A stretch of 64,000 nucleotides of DNA, taken from the NCBI RefSeq assembly GCF_026210795.1, contig NC_089437.1, positions 3,534,001 to 3,598,000 on the forward strand, written 5' to 3'. The stretch's first letter is position 1. The number at the start of each line of letters is the position of its first letter. The position numbers were made by a program, and so were the translations under genes. The notes below the pieces were generated by a model that was not told where the DNA came from, made no database searches, and saw nothing but the letters and a program-made list of their open reading frames with translations. Below are positions 22,269 through 31,302 of the stretch, piece by piece. The DNA comes from Rhizophagus irregularis (lineage: Eukaryota; Glomeromycota; Glomeromycetes; Glomerales; Glomeraceae).

Positions 22269-22752
22269 GTCTTTTTTCTGTACGTGTCTACATACCTAAT
22301 TGTTATCTTCAATTTACAATAACCAAGTGACATCGTCATCAGTCCTTGTCAAAAAATGCGAGGATGCCTGATGATGAGGTTACATGGTCATCAGTCCTTG
22401 TCGCAAAACACGAGGATACCTGATGAATAAGTTATTGGATTAAAGCATTCATGGAAAAACTATGGATTATATTACAGAAAATGTGAACGGAGTTCATGTC
22501 ACGTGATACCCTGAACAAATGTGTAGAGTGTCACGTGACTTCATGCGGTACGTAGATCATTTCCTTTTTGGGCGATACCCGTTCCACAAAAATCGATTTG
22601 GTAAGAATGCGTTTGGAACCTTGTGTAACATAAATTTCCTTTTTCGGTAATTCGGGATTACGCGGTAATGCCGGCCGGATCTAAAAAATATGACTCTGCA
22701 GGGTAATTCCTACGAAAGTCAAGTACAAAATGCTTACTTTTGTTGAGTCCAT
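22269..22752. other. Polinton intergenic region with two hairpin repeats
   Basis: Two 40-bp direct repeats (22335-22374 and 22387-22426) each begin TCATCAGTCCTTGTC and end CTGATGA, so each can fold on TCATCAG / CTGATGA. Downstream lie two TCACGTGA palindromes. No gene is seen. Confidence 0.6.
22499..22538. promoter_or_regulatory. Pair of TCACGTGA palindromes
   Basis: TCACGTGA at 22499-22506 and 22531-22538, 32 bp apart (about three helical turns). CACGTG is the core site of bHLH regulators. The pair lies about 220 bp from the start side of nearby minus-strand genes. Function is inferred from the motif only. Confidence 0.35.
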
Positions 22753-23145
22753 TCATACCACTCCCAGTCCCCAAGGATCGCCTCCCCATCTATGTTCACT
22801 TAATGCATGCTCTATGGTTTCCCTCTCTTGGGGGTCCACGACCATCCCATTCCTAAGCATTTTCTCCATAATATAAAGCTGATCCTCGGTGAGGCGGTCT
22901 ATCCATCTTTTATAGAAGTCGTTTACATCTTCAAATGTTATCCAGTCAACATTCCCTTTTTCGAATGGCTTTCCAAGAGCTCGGACATACCCGATCATAG
23001 TGGCATAATTTTTCCACCTCTTATATGCCTCTCGACGAACTTCCTGCCACCACACTCTATCTACCTTACTCGCTGCAATAAGGTCAGTATCCGGGATCTT
23101 TGCGACAATGTGTTCGACTATTTCTACTGGTAATCGGTCCAACAT
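22753..23145 (-). CDS. Polinton F-box protein, 130 aa
   Basis: Begins MLDRLPVEIVEHIVAKIPDTDLIAASKVDRVWW, an F-box (LPxEIxxxIxxxIxxxDLxxxxxVxxxW), which binds Skp1 and links substrates to an SCF ubiquitin ligase. The remainder has an LTEDQLYIMEKML helix. The frame looks whole. An F-box gene inside a virus-like element suggests capture from the host, where F-box genes are abundant (another lies at 46.3 kb), and a possible role in turning host ubiquitination to its use. Confidence 0.65.
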   Translation of the reverse strand: MLDRLPVEIVEHIVAKIPDTDLIAASKVDRVWWQEVRREAYKRWKNYATMIGYVRALGKPFEKGNVDWITFEDVNDFYKRWIDRLTEDQLYIMEKMLRNGMVVDPQERETIEHALSEHRWGGDPWGLGVV

Positions 23146-23342
23146 GATGTTATGTTACTTATACTATAGCTATCTTCAATTACTGTATGCCTATTACACA
23201 TGGATAAAAAATATAGACTAAATTCGTACAGAATCGTAGGACCACAGGAGCCGCTTATGCAAGAAGTTCTGTTAAGGTTTTCTCAGCCTCGTTTTTAGTA
23301 ATAGCTCGCTTTGGGGGACCGGTTGATGAGTCCTTAGTCGCA

Positions 23343-23726
23343 TTATAATACAATTCGAAGAGGGCCTCGAAGCTTATCTAGGAGAGCTTGTTTATTCTTG
23401 TATGATTCGCGGATTTTTGCTATTTTAGCAGTATATGCCGCATTATCTGGGAAGAGTTTTCTGGCCACGAACTTCACATATGATACAGGAGAATTTGCCG
23501 TCTGGATTCGCTTGATATACTTCACGTGGTCCTGGACGAGGTAACTGGTTTTGCTAAACCCAGATACTAATGCGACTACTATAGTATCTTTTAATGCGCG
23601 GATAATCTTGGGGACAGTTTCGTCAGTGATAACACTAGGCTGAATGCGCGATGCCTCGTAAATAACCTCTTCACTAGTGCTGTCAGTGCTGTTAACAATG
23701 CTTGCGAATTCAGTATATGTTGACAT
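23343..23726 (-). CDS. Polinton unknown protein, 127 aa
   Basis: Whole small frame starting MSTYTEFASIVNSTDSTSEE. Helical throughout, with a Lys/Arg-rich C-terminal part (YTAKIAKIRESYKNKQALLDKL). No family recognised. It lies between the F-box gene and the zinc/IQ gene in the same direction. Confidence 0.45.
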   Translation of the reverse strand: MSTYTEFASIVNSTDSTSEEVIYEASRIQPSVITDETVPKIIRALKDTIVVALVSGFSKTSYLVQDHVKYIKRIQTANSPVSYVKFVARKLFPDNAAYTAKIAKIRESYKNKQALLDKLRGPLRIVL

Positions 23727-23808
23727 GATTCTTTGTACTTTGTAAAAAATATAAATCTTCAGTTACCTGTTTATTCGAATGAGAAAAAATAAATATGAAA
23801 CTCGGGGT

Positions 23809-24345
23809 TTACACTTGGGATACTGCAAGGCAGTAGAAGCGTCGCTCGGCCTTTTGTATCAATGGAGAGCCTGGTCTATATAACCAGGGGATAGCGACTT
23901 TCTGGATGATCTTAGCCGCTTTATTGTTCCTTCTTTCTATATATCTCCTAAAGGCTTTCTGGATCATTTCAGCATGATGAGTATAATAGTCGAAATTAAA
24001 ATGCTTCGAGCAACTATATAAATGTAGTCGTACCGCTTGATCCATGGAAGCATCGGCTCTCCATCCGCGATCAATAAAAGATTTACAGTAGGTACAGTAC
24101 CACCTATTTGGTAGTCGTGATACTATTCTCCTAATGTGCACAATATAAGCATATACAGCTTGACGAGACCTTGGATAAGGTAGCCGCCTATGAAAACCTA
24201 TTCTACTACAAGTCTCATAATATTGCACAGCATTCTGAATGCGCTTAGCCCACGTGTGGAAACTTTCGTCGTCTTGTCTACCTAATCCGTCAGTGTTTTG
24301 CATTTGGGTATCTTGTAAGATTACATGTTCTATAGGTTTATTCAA
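23809..24345 (-). CDS. Polinton protein with zinc-like and IQ-like segments, 178 aa
   Basis: A central WYCTYCKSF ... HLYSCSKHF gives a CxxC-x(n)-H/C arrangement (residues ~83-114) that could bind zinc. The C-terminal third reads AEMIQKAFRRYIERRNNKAAKIIQK, similar to calmodulin-binding IQ motifs (IQxxFRRxxxRR). Basic overall. It lies 52 bp downstream of the polymerase gene in the same direction. No family assignment; the frame looks whole. Confidence 0.5.
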   Translation of the reverse strand: MNKPIEHVILQDTQMQNTDGLGRQDDESFHTWAKRIQNAVQYYETCSRIGFHRRLPYPRSRQAVYAYIVHIRRIVSRLPNRWYCTYCKSFIDRGWRADASMDQAVRLHLYSCSKHFNFDYYTHHAEMIQKAFRRYIERRNNKAAKIIQKVAIPWLYRPGSPLIQKAERRFYCLAVSQV

Positions 24346-24396
24346 TTATGCTATCACGGTATGTCGGTAAAAAATAAACCTACCAGTTTTTAGCAA

Positions 24397-26250
24397 TCAT
24401 ATCCAGATAACCTTGTTCGCATTTTTCACATGGCAGTATCCCGCGGTTTCAAACTTAAAAGTCTTTAGAGTCGTATCTGCATTCTCTGAACAAGTGAAAA
24501 GCGCGGGGCTATCTGGCTGCTCTTCTAAAATAAATCCATCCGTATGGATACGTCGTACTTTATCCTTGTATGGTTGAATTGCCTCAGATGTGATTTTGCG
24601 ACCACGTGCTAATAAGAATGGGGCGATCCTGGGATACTCACCTTTGAAGGGATTACCCGGGTTTGTGAACTGGAATCGCCACTGGTCAGATCCTACTGGT
24701 ATGATAGAGTCGAGTGTATGGCCCTCTGGAAATGTAAATGGGTCTGTTTGATCTGCGGTGAGTGTCTTGTAATTACGCTTCCTCTGGCATAATGCTCCCC
24801 ATAATGTGTTGAGGACTCGCTTTGCCACGCGGCCAGCTACGCCACCCTGGTTTTTAATTTTGAAGAGGAAGTGTACATACTCACCAAATATTACAGTTCC
24901 AGGGATTCTCGCTTCTCTATCATATATCAATGCATTTGGCTTCCCATCCTGTATTAACTGTATATTGAGACCAAGTTTTTTTGCTCGTTGTAAGTCGATG
25001 AATGTATAGATTCCCCTTTTATTCTGTCGGAAGAGAATATTATTCCCACTTACCTTGGCACGGAATAATCCATACAAGGCATAACCCCTGCGGTCAACAA
25101 AGTCATTAAGTGTCTGGAATTTACCCCGTCTGATTGGAAAGTTCACGTTCGATTGTTGGATACTCGGGTATAAACTTGTTGCGTCGTACTGTCTTCCATA
25201 GCCCTTCCACTCGTTATCTGCCCAGATTAATCCGCCCATCATTGCATCACTTAACCACTCTGCTTCTATCGGGTCAAGAGGATCATTGGCCGGAATCCCT
25301 ACACTTAATCGTTCGAATAACCAGAGAGCCGTTCTTTTGTAAGACCAGTTATGGTATGATAAGTCGATTCCTAAACCGAACTTCTTTGTCTCCTGTAGAA
25401 AGGAATTCCGCTCGTCGTGGATTCTCTGATATGCTTCTTCGAGAGTTTCATATACCCCAGTCTTACGGTTTTTCTCGACGGGGATGAAAGAACTCTTGGA
25501 ATTCTTAGTTTTTTGAAACTGCCCAATTGTGCAAGACTTAACCGTTTTGCCGTTGTATATTGTGACTACATTATTGGTCCCATCTTCATGGTATACAATG
25601 GGTAAATTACGCTTTCTATCTATTTTACTGGGGTGGAGTCTTTCGGGATTTAACGCGAGGAAGTAATGGCCTTCTGATAGGATGAGTGTTACACATCTAT
25701 CGGACTTACTCTTAGAGATTCGGGTAATGTCCCCCACAATATTAATTGCGAGACTTCCTGCGAGTTGTTCAATCTTGTCCATGCATGAAACTGGGATGGG
25801 AGCATCGCGATTGAGACCTAATGCCTTTTTGATATACTCGGGCTTTTCGATTGACTTTGGCATTTTAGAGAATGTGCCGTAGATATATTTCAGGCATTCA
25901 TATAGGCAATCATTTAACTCCCCATCGCATCCTCCTGTGGCCGGTGGACTATCTCTTGCATAAATTATGAATCGTTCAAAATAATCAGGGTCTGCGTCAT
26001 CCGGTAGTTGTGCTTCATCATAATGGTCTAATAGTGAAAAGAGGCTGGCTGGTTGGTTTCCTGATGTCCATCCACCGGGTTTCCAGTTTTCATAGGGAAG
26101 TAGGATCTGGAACTTTCTATCTGGAAATCGCGTCTGGAGAGTCTGACCGAGTCTGGCGATAGCTCCTCTGGAAAAGCGAGCACCGGAATACTGAAGTTCC
26201 TTGATGTCAGGTCGTGTTGGTAAAGTGCGGGCAATTCTTGAGTATTGCAT
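24397..26250 (-). CDS. Family-B DNA polymerase, 617 aa
   Basis: Polymerase motifs are present: A, YDATSLYPSI (D356); B, AKRVLNTLWG (~476-485); C, RIHTDGF (D571). This is the protein-primed type B expected to replicate Polintons. At 617 residues it is shorter than usual, and no 3'-5' exonuclease motifs are obvious. The first ~200 residues instead hold NDCLYECLKYIYG (C115, C119) and EGHYFLALN (H195), an order reminiscent of papain-fold/OTU-like proteases. The frame looks whole. It is followed downstream by the zinc/IQ gene. Confidence 0.85.
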   Translation of the reverse strand: MQYSRIARTLPTRPDIKELQYSGARFSRGAIARLGQTLQTRFPDRKFQILLPYENWKPGGWTSGNQPASLFSLLDHYDEAQLPDDADPDYFERFIIYARDSPPATGGCDGELNDCLYECLKYIYGTFSKMPKSIEKPEYIKKALGLNRDAPIPVSCMDKIEQLAGSLAINIVGDITRISKSKSDRCVTLILSEGHYFLALNPERLHPSKIDRKRNLPIVYHEDGTNNVVTIYNGKTVKSCTIGQFQKTKNSKSSFIPVEKNRKTGVYETLEEAYQRIHDERNSFLQETKKFGLGIDLSYHNWSYKRTALWLFERLSVGIPANDPLDPIEAEWLSDAMMGGLIWADNEWKGYGRQYDATSLYPSIQQSNVNFPIRRGKFQTLNDFVDRRGYALYGLFRAKVSGNNILFRQNKRGIYTFIDLQRAKKLGLNIQLIQDGKPNALIYDREARIPGTVIFGEYVHFLFKIKNQGGVAGRVAKRVLNTLWGALCQRKRNYKTLTADQTDPFTFPEGHTLDSIIPVGSDQWRFQFTNPGNPFKGEYPRIAPFLLARGRKITSEAIQPYKDKVRRIHTDGFILEEQPDSPALFTCSENADTTLKTFKFETAGYCHVKNANKVIWI

Positions 26251-26333
26251 TTTTATGTATATGTTTTGTCTTCAACTATAAATAATATCTTTCTATATAT
26301 ATATACGAAAAAAGAAATAATCTCAAATAGCGC

Positions 26334-27788
26334 TTACAATATATCGTTGATAGCGCCCTCAGTATCCTCTTCGTCCCAGTCATCAATGATTCCATTGGCG
26401 GCTTCCCATTCACGTTCCATATCGGTTTTTGGACATTCCTCGGGGATCTCTCGCGCTTTTCCCTTATCTGCCCTCATAGTTTCATAACCAGAGGGGGTGG
26501 GAATAATCTCGGCATCACGATTATCCTTGTATACTCTTATTAAATCTGCGAGTTCTTTACGGCTAGGTATTTTAGGTAAGTATCCATTATATTCAATCCA
26601 GTCCTTGAAGCGGTCTACTACCTCCATAAGGTAGTACTGGTACTCGTCCTCAATACACGTTGTGGGACATTCCTCTATTTCAAACGCGAGTATTTCCCAG
26701 TCATATTCATCTGACGCGTCTTGGTACTTGGCCCATAATTCCTTACCTGTATTGTAGAGTTCATTGAAGACCTGGTCCTTTGAATTTTTAACCCACGGTT
26801 TGCGATCCCATCGGTGCCTTTCTTGCCAAGCCTAGTGTGCTCGAGTGCCTTCCTTTGGTTCAGGATCCTGGTCGACTTCTGGTTCTGTGTCAGATTCTGG
26901 GATAAATTGCTCTTCAGGAGCCAGTTCTGGGTCAGGCTTAGTGACAGATGCAGAAGATTCTGCGGGAGACTTGGGTTGTTGTTCAGGAGTTGGGTCCACG
27001 GTTGTAGAATCCGAGTCTGATAATAAGTCGTCTAAGATGTCATAGTCATCATCTGGTTTAGGGGTGGGTTCTTCTTGATCAGGTTCCTCGTCAGATAGAT
27101 AACAATCTGAGAAGCTATCTATAGGTTCATCAGTGTCTGACTCATTAGTATCTTCATCGGGATCTGGTTGTTCTTCCCTTAACTCTTGTGGACGTTCTTT
27201 TAAGTGATCAGGCTTGGGTGGAAGTGGTGGAGAAGTTTTGCGAATTACAGGTTCGGGTTTTTCCTCAGCGGGTTCAGGTTTTTTCTCAGCGGGTTTTTCC
27301 TCAGCGGGTTCGAGTTTTTTCTCAGCGGGTTTTTTCTCAGCGGGTTTCTCTTGTATATCTTGTGAATTGTTAGCTGGATTATATATATTTGCCAAGAACT
27401 TATCCAAGGCATTGGGGTCTGATGCGGGTTTCTTAGAAGTCTCTATATCAATTCCTTCTATGTCTATCTCGTCTGTTTCGTGGATCCAGTTTTTGCCGAG
27501 GTATTTCTTGTAAAGATCCTCCCTGGATATGCTGTAAACCCGTGGTGTTTTTCCACCCTTGCGTACTACTTTGCTATTTATACCCAACTCATTTGATAGG
27601 ATTCTAGAAGCGTTTATCTTTGATAGGGGTGAAATGCAATGAGTTTCGCAATATGAAGTATATACCCTATAAAATTCTTGAACAGGTAGGTCGGTCATAT
27701 AATTTTTCACTACGAGGTAAGTGTCCTTTATAAATTGGAATAGCGGTGGAAGAGTCGAGATGATATGTTCCTGTTTGGATGTTGTCAT
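26334..27788 (-). pseudogene. Winged-helix-like, acidic/Pro-rich protein region, broken
   Basis: The start region (residues ~20-95) contains FYRVYTSYCETHCISPLSK and RVYSISREDLYKKYLG, resembling the winged-helix domain that follows SF3/D5-type helicases. Next is a repetitive EEKPAEKKPEPA segment and a long Asp/Glu/Pro tail; the distal part is acidic with EDEYQYYLMEVVDRFKDW. Its start overlaps the helicase stop by a few bases, so it was probably translated together with it. The region has about one break. Confidence 0.5.
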
Positions 27789-28891
27789 AGGTGGCGGATT
27801 TCCATTGAATCCGGGTAAGCATCCGCGATGGCTCTCAAATAAGCATAGAACGCCTCACTGGCGCCTGGGTATTTCATAGCGTCACCGAGTTTTTTGAAGT
27901 AGTTGAGGTCTCCCTTGCGGGATGGTGACACATCCAAGAACACTGTGCGCCTATCATCGTTCTCCACTCTGAGAGCATTTTCGTTGGTTAGGACGATAGT
28001 TGACATAAAGTTTTTGTAATGTGTTGGCGTCTTGTATTTTTCATGGATTTCTATTATGTCACTCGTTACCTTATCCTTTAAAGAGCGATACAGATTATTC
28101 CACTGGCTTTTTTCCGTGGGCATTTCCTCGAGGAGAAGAAGAACCTTACCCTGTAATTGCCCATTGAAACTTCCAAGAATCGTTTGAGGATCGCTGGTCT
28201 TATAAACGAGTTGAGTGCCTAGGACGCTGCGCTGAATGAAATCTGTTATAATACCTTTGCCCCAACCCTGTCCAGATTTCAGGTAAAGGATCGAGTACAT
28301 CTTCCTTCCAGCAGATACACCGGCTAACCACTTGATGATATACTCAGTGAGATTCCAATCACCTGAACACCAGATATCCTGAATGTGAGAGAAGATAAAT
28401 TTAACCGCGAGGTGAATTGTAGACTCAAAGGTAGATATCAGACGTAAGACGTGGAGGAATCCCGGGAAGATATTTAGATAGAGTTGGCCGGTTAAGGATC
28501 TGAAGATTCGCTGTTTATGGGGATCACAAGTTGCATTACATACATCGGTATTCTCGACCATAAACCACTTGTAGATGTTGAACTCGGTCTTTTGAGAGGG
28601 TCCTTGTTCAGGTTGTGTGTAGAATGCCTTCGTGATTGGACGGATAAGTTTACCAATATTTTTGTCAATAACGTGTTTCAAACTTTTACTATCCGGGTCC
28701 CACCAGAAAACCCCATGAGGATCTGCACAGAGAATGAAATAACTGCAAAGATACCTCTTGGCTTGATCGAGATCATTCATACTCTTTGCAGCGACAATAA
28801 ACCGTTTAAGCTCATCGATACTGAAGGCTTTCGTTTGTTCACCGAACTTGGGGATAACTTGAGCTTGAGTGGTCATTTTTTGTTCTATCAA
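27785..28891 (-). CDS. SF3 (D5-like) helicase, 368 aa
   Basis: Walker A is SGQGWGKGI (206-214), Walker B is KVLLLLEEM (249-257), motif C is STIVLTNEN (297-305), and DDRRTVFLD (312-320) carries the arginine finger. These define the superfamily-3 helicases that unwind DNA at viral origins. The N-terminal 170 residues do not show clear primase motifs. It starts 14 bp inside the right TIR and heads the minus-strand replication cluster (helicase, winged-helix, polymerase). The frame looks whole. Confidence 0.8.
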   Translation of the reverse strand: MIEQKMTTQAQVIPKFGEQTKAFSIDELKRFIVAAKSMNDLDQAKRYLCSYFILCADPHGVFWWDPDSKSLKHVIDKNIGKLIRPITKAFYTQPEQGPSQKTEFNIYKWFMVENTDVCNATCDPHKQRIFRSLTGQLYLNIFPGFLHVLRLISTFESTIHLAVKFIFSHIQDIWCSGDWNLTEYIIKWLAGVSAGRKMYSILYLKSGQGWGKGIITDFIQRSVLGTQLVYKTSDPQTILGSFNGQLQGKVLLLLEEMPTEKSQWNNLYRSLKDKVTSDIIEIHEKYKTPTHYKNFMSTIVLTNENALRVENDDRRTVFLDVSPSRKGDLNYFKKLGDAMKYPGASEAFYAYLRAIADAYPDSMEIRHL

Positions 28892-28904
28892 ATCGAGTAC
28901 TAAT

Positions 28905-29390
28905 TTATAGTTACCTAATCTTCAATTGCCGAATATATTTTTTCCAAAGATCTGCACTCCTACCCGATTACCCTCCTGTGGTTCTCCAGACCTTCTAGGG
29001 GCTATTGACCTACCTGTTCACTCGGTTTGTTATCTCACTGCCTCCAATAAGAAAACGAACGGAATCCTGAATCGGTTTCAGATGTTTCAGAAGTTTCGGA
29101 TCTGGGGGGGTAAAATCAAAACTTTTTCTGGGAGGGTTGTCTTCACCTGACTTTTACCAAAATTGCCGAAACATCTGAAACATCGAAACACCCTCTCTGA
29201 TTCTCTCTTATTTTCCTCTCTTTTCCCTTATTTTATCCTTTTTTGCTTATATTGTTATGTTTCAGATCTTGTTTCATATTGTTTCAGATGTATAGGGATT
29301 TCCCGCCCCACGGAGGGGTGATGTAGGTACTGCGAGGCCATGGCCGAGGTGGGATGAGCGCTAGCGAGGCACACTACCAGCCCGACGACT
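28905..29390 (-). repeat. Polinton right terminal inverted repeat
   Basis: 486 bp, inverted match to 4352-4837 with about seven differences by eye, all transitions. It ends CCAGCCCGACGACT. Confidence 0.95.
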
Positions 29391-29579
29391 GTGAAAGTAT
29401 TTGGGCAGGCATGACGGTAGATAGTTCTTTTGAACATATATTCTTAAGTCACCATTTTTTTTATTAGTTTTTATTCGATCTTGTATTTAAACTAGATTAG
29501 TTCAATTTTGTATATTTTTCTTTTGTAATAAATATTGTCCTTTGTTTAAAAAAAAAAAAAATCTTATGTTAATGTTAAG
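29391..29579 (+). mobile_element. LINE 3' tail, A-run and right target duplication
   Basis: 3' untranslated piece ending TTTTGTAATAAATATTGTCC TTTG then an A-run at 29548-29560, followed by the right copy of the 20-bp duplication (29560-29579). A polyadenylation-like AATAAA lies about 20 bp before the tail. It is continuous in origin with 3666-4351. Confidence 0.75.
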
Positions 29580-30056
29580 TTAATGTTAACCTATCATGAC
29601 ATGTCAATCATTTCAAGTCATTACAATAACATGACGCGCCATCCACCACCCAATAGGTCATATTGCACTTTATAGAATGTCCTTTCTTGCTAAAAAATTG
29701 TGGATAAAATTTTTAGCAAATCATCAACAATCAGATAATTAACCTTAAAATGATTAACAAGTAAGCCAAAAATGATTAACAATCAAAATAACTGAAAATG
29801 ATCATCCTTTACCAAATGATAAAAAAAATTATGTTAATAGCTAGTTAAGAGTAATTTCTCATTTTTTTTTATAGATATGTTAAATATAATAAAAATTTTG
29901 CAAATAAAATGAAAGTTATGGTTTGGCTAGAAAAACCCTATGAGTGAAACGAGCAAATGAAATTGCATTGTCATAATAAATCATGTGAATATTTAATACA
30001 CAATCACATGATCTACCAGTAATTTTTCCACCAGTTAAAATTTAGAAATTATAACA
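29580..30056. other. AT-rich stretch without a gene
   Basis: No convincing frame, RNA gene or transposon end. A few TTAACATTAACTT-like words follow the LINE target site. Confidence 0.5.
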
Positions 30057-30058
30057 TA

Positions 30059-31021
30059 CAGTCAACTCCCTCTATAGTCACTCCCGTTATAGTCACATTC
30101 TACTATATAGTCACACCAGTTGAATGTTCAAAACACTTTATTATTAAAAACTATCCTATATAGTCACAATCTATCTATAGTCACTATCACACCTATCCTC
30201 AAAAATCTTATATTAAAAAAAACCGTTTATAATCGCAGTTATATAAAGAATATATTAAATAACTTGGCATCTAATAATCGTACAAAGATGTATCATAGCT
30301 TGTTAGAATCGTCTCACTGAGATGAATCGAATGGTGGTAGTTTTATCCTTTTGCGATCACTGACTGATGAGTTATTCAACAAAATGTTAAGCATCGGCAT
30401 TATTATATTTCTTAATTTACGTTTACTGCGCCATTTAACATTTTGCTAAATTTCTCGGTACCTAGTGATTGTAAAAAGACGATTAATAGCTCGTTGGAAT
30501 CGCCTCATCAAGACGAATCGAATGGTGGTAAGCTCATCTCTCTGTGATCAATATTGACGGAGTTACTACTTAAAAACCATTTAATATTTTTTAATTTCGG
30601 AAATTAATCTAGTGATTGAATTTCGATGTATTTTATACCATTAGAACCGTCTCATCAAGACGAATCGAATGGCGGTAAGATCGTCTCTCTAGGATCAATA
30701 TTGGCAGAATTATTACACAAAAACCATTAATATTTTTTTAATTTCGGAAATTAATCTAGTGATTAGATTTCGATGTATTTTATACCATTAGAACCGTCTC
30801 ATCAAGACGAATCGAATGGCGGTAAGATCATCTCTCTACGATTAATATTGGCGCGGAGTTACGATACAATAAAGTTTTGAGTATAATTTTGGCTAAAATT
30901 ATGTTAATTTTTGGCCGGAATTATGATATACTAATATAAGAAATTTTTTATATAGTCACATCTCTTTATAATCACCAAATATGGACTGTCCCAAATGTGT
31001 GACTATAAAGAGAGTTGACTG
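30059..31021. mobile_element. Non-autonomous Tc1/mariner- or pogo-like element, 963 bp
   Basis: Inverted ends CAGTCAACTCCCTCTATAG (left) and, inverted, CAGTCAACTCTCTTTATAG (right), each next to TA (30057-30058 and 31022-31023), the usual Tc1/mariner target. Inside are four partly tandem copies of a ~145-190-bp unit carrying CATCAAGACGAATCGAATGG (near 30320, 30510, 30655 and 30800). No transposase frame. Additional TATAGTCAC words recur near both ends. It is probably mobilised by a relative elsewhere. Confidence 0.75.
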
Positions 31022-31302
31022 TAATTATGATACTGTATGGTAGTATAAACCAACTTAATTAAAAAAAGTCAGAATTATTACAGTTCTAATTATACTATGA
31101 CTATAGCTCCCTGCCATGTTTAATGTTAACTTGTTTTCTTATAATAATTTTACAAAATTTGTTGATCGCTTTTATGGGGTAAGTTTTTTTTTTTTTAAAA
31201 AAAAAATATTTTAATGTTTTTTTATAAAACAAAAATTTTATTATTATTCGTATTTTATATTTATATATATATTACATTCTTTTTATTTTTAGTGAAGTAT
31301 AT

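Larger units (their letters stand above)
4352..29390. mobile_element. Polinton/Maverick, fossil, with nested CACTA
   Basis: 25,039 bp between 486-bp terminal inverted repeats beginning AG and ending CT. Subtracting the CACTA leaves about 15.1 kb, a normal Polinton size. Parts: integrase with chromodomain, packaging ATPase, family-B polymerase, SF3 helicase, pX-like zinc protein, Gag-like and retropepsin-like block, F-box protein and several unknowns. The two TIR arms differ at about seven positions by eye (~1.4%), so the insertion is fairly young. It is broken: about five small breaks plus the CACTA insertion. A 6-bp target duplication is not obvious; only GTG is shared at the two flanks. Confidence 0.9.
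3666..29560 (+). mobile_element. Short LINE copy, split by the nested Polinton
   Basis: Outer bounds are set by the 20-bp duplication and a 3' A-run (29548-29560). Without the Polinton only about 860 bp remain: 3666-4351 (an ORF1-like reading frame and its downstream sequence) and 29391-29560 (a 3' tail ending GTAATAAATATTGTCC plus As). No reverse transcriptase or endonuclease is present. Either the copy is internally deleted or it is a non-autonomous derivative using the LINE 3' end. Target-primed reverse transcription explains the A-tail and the long duplication. It is the oldest layer of the nest. Confidence 0.75.

Noticed and set aside
4346-29396. 6-bp target duplication for the Polinton
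   Set aside because: Flanks are CATGTG and GTGAAA; only three bases agree, so the duplication cannot be claimed.
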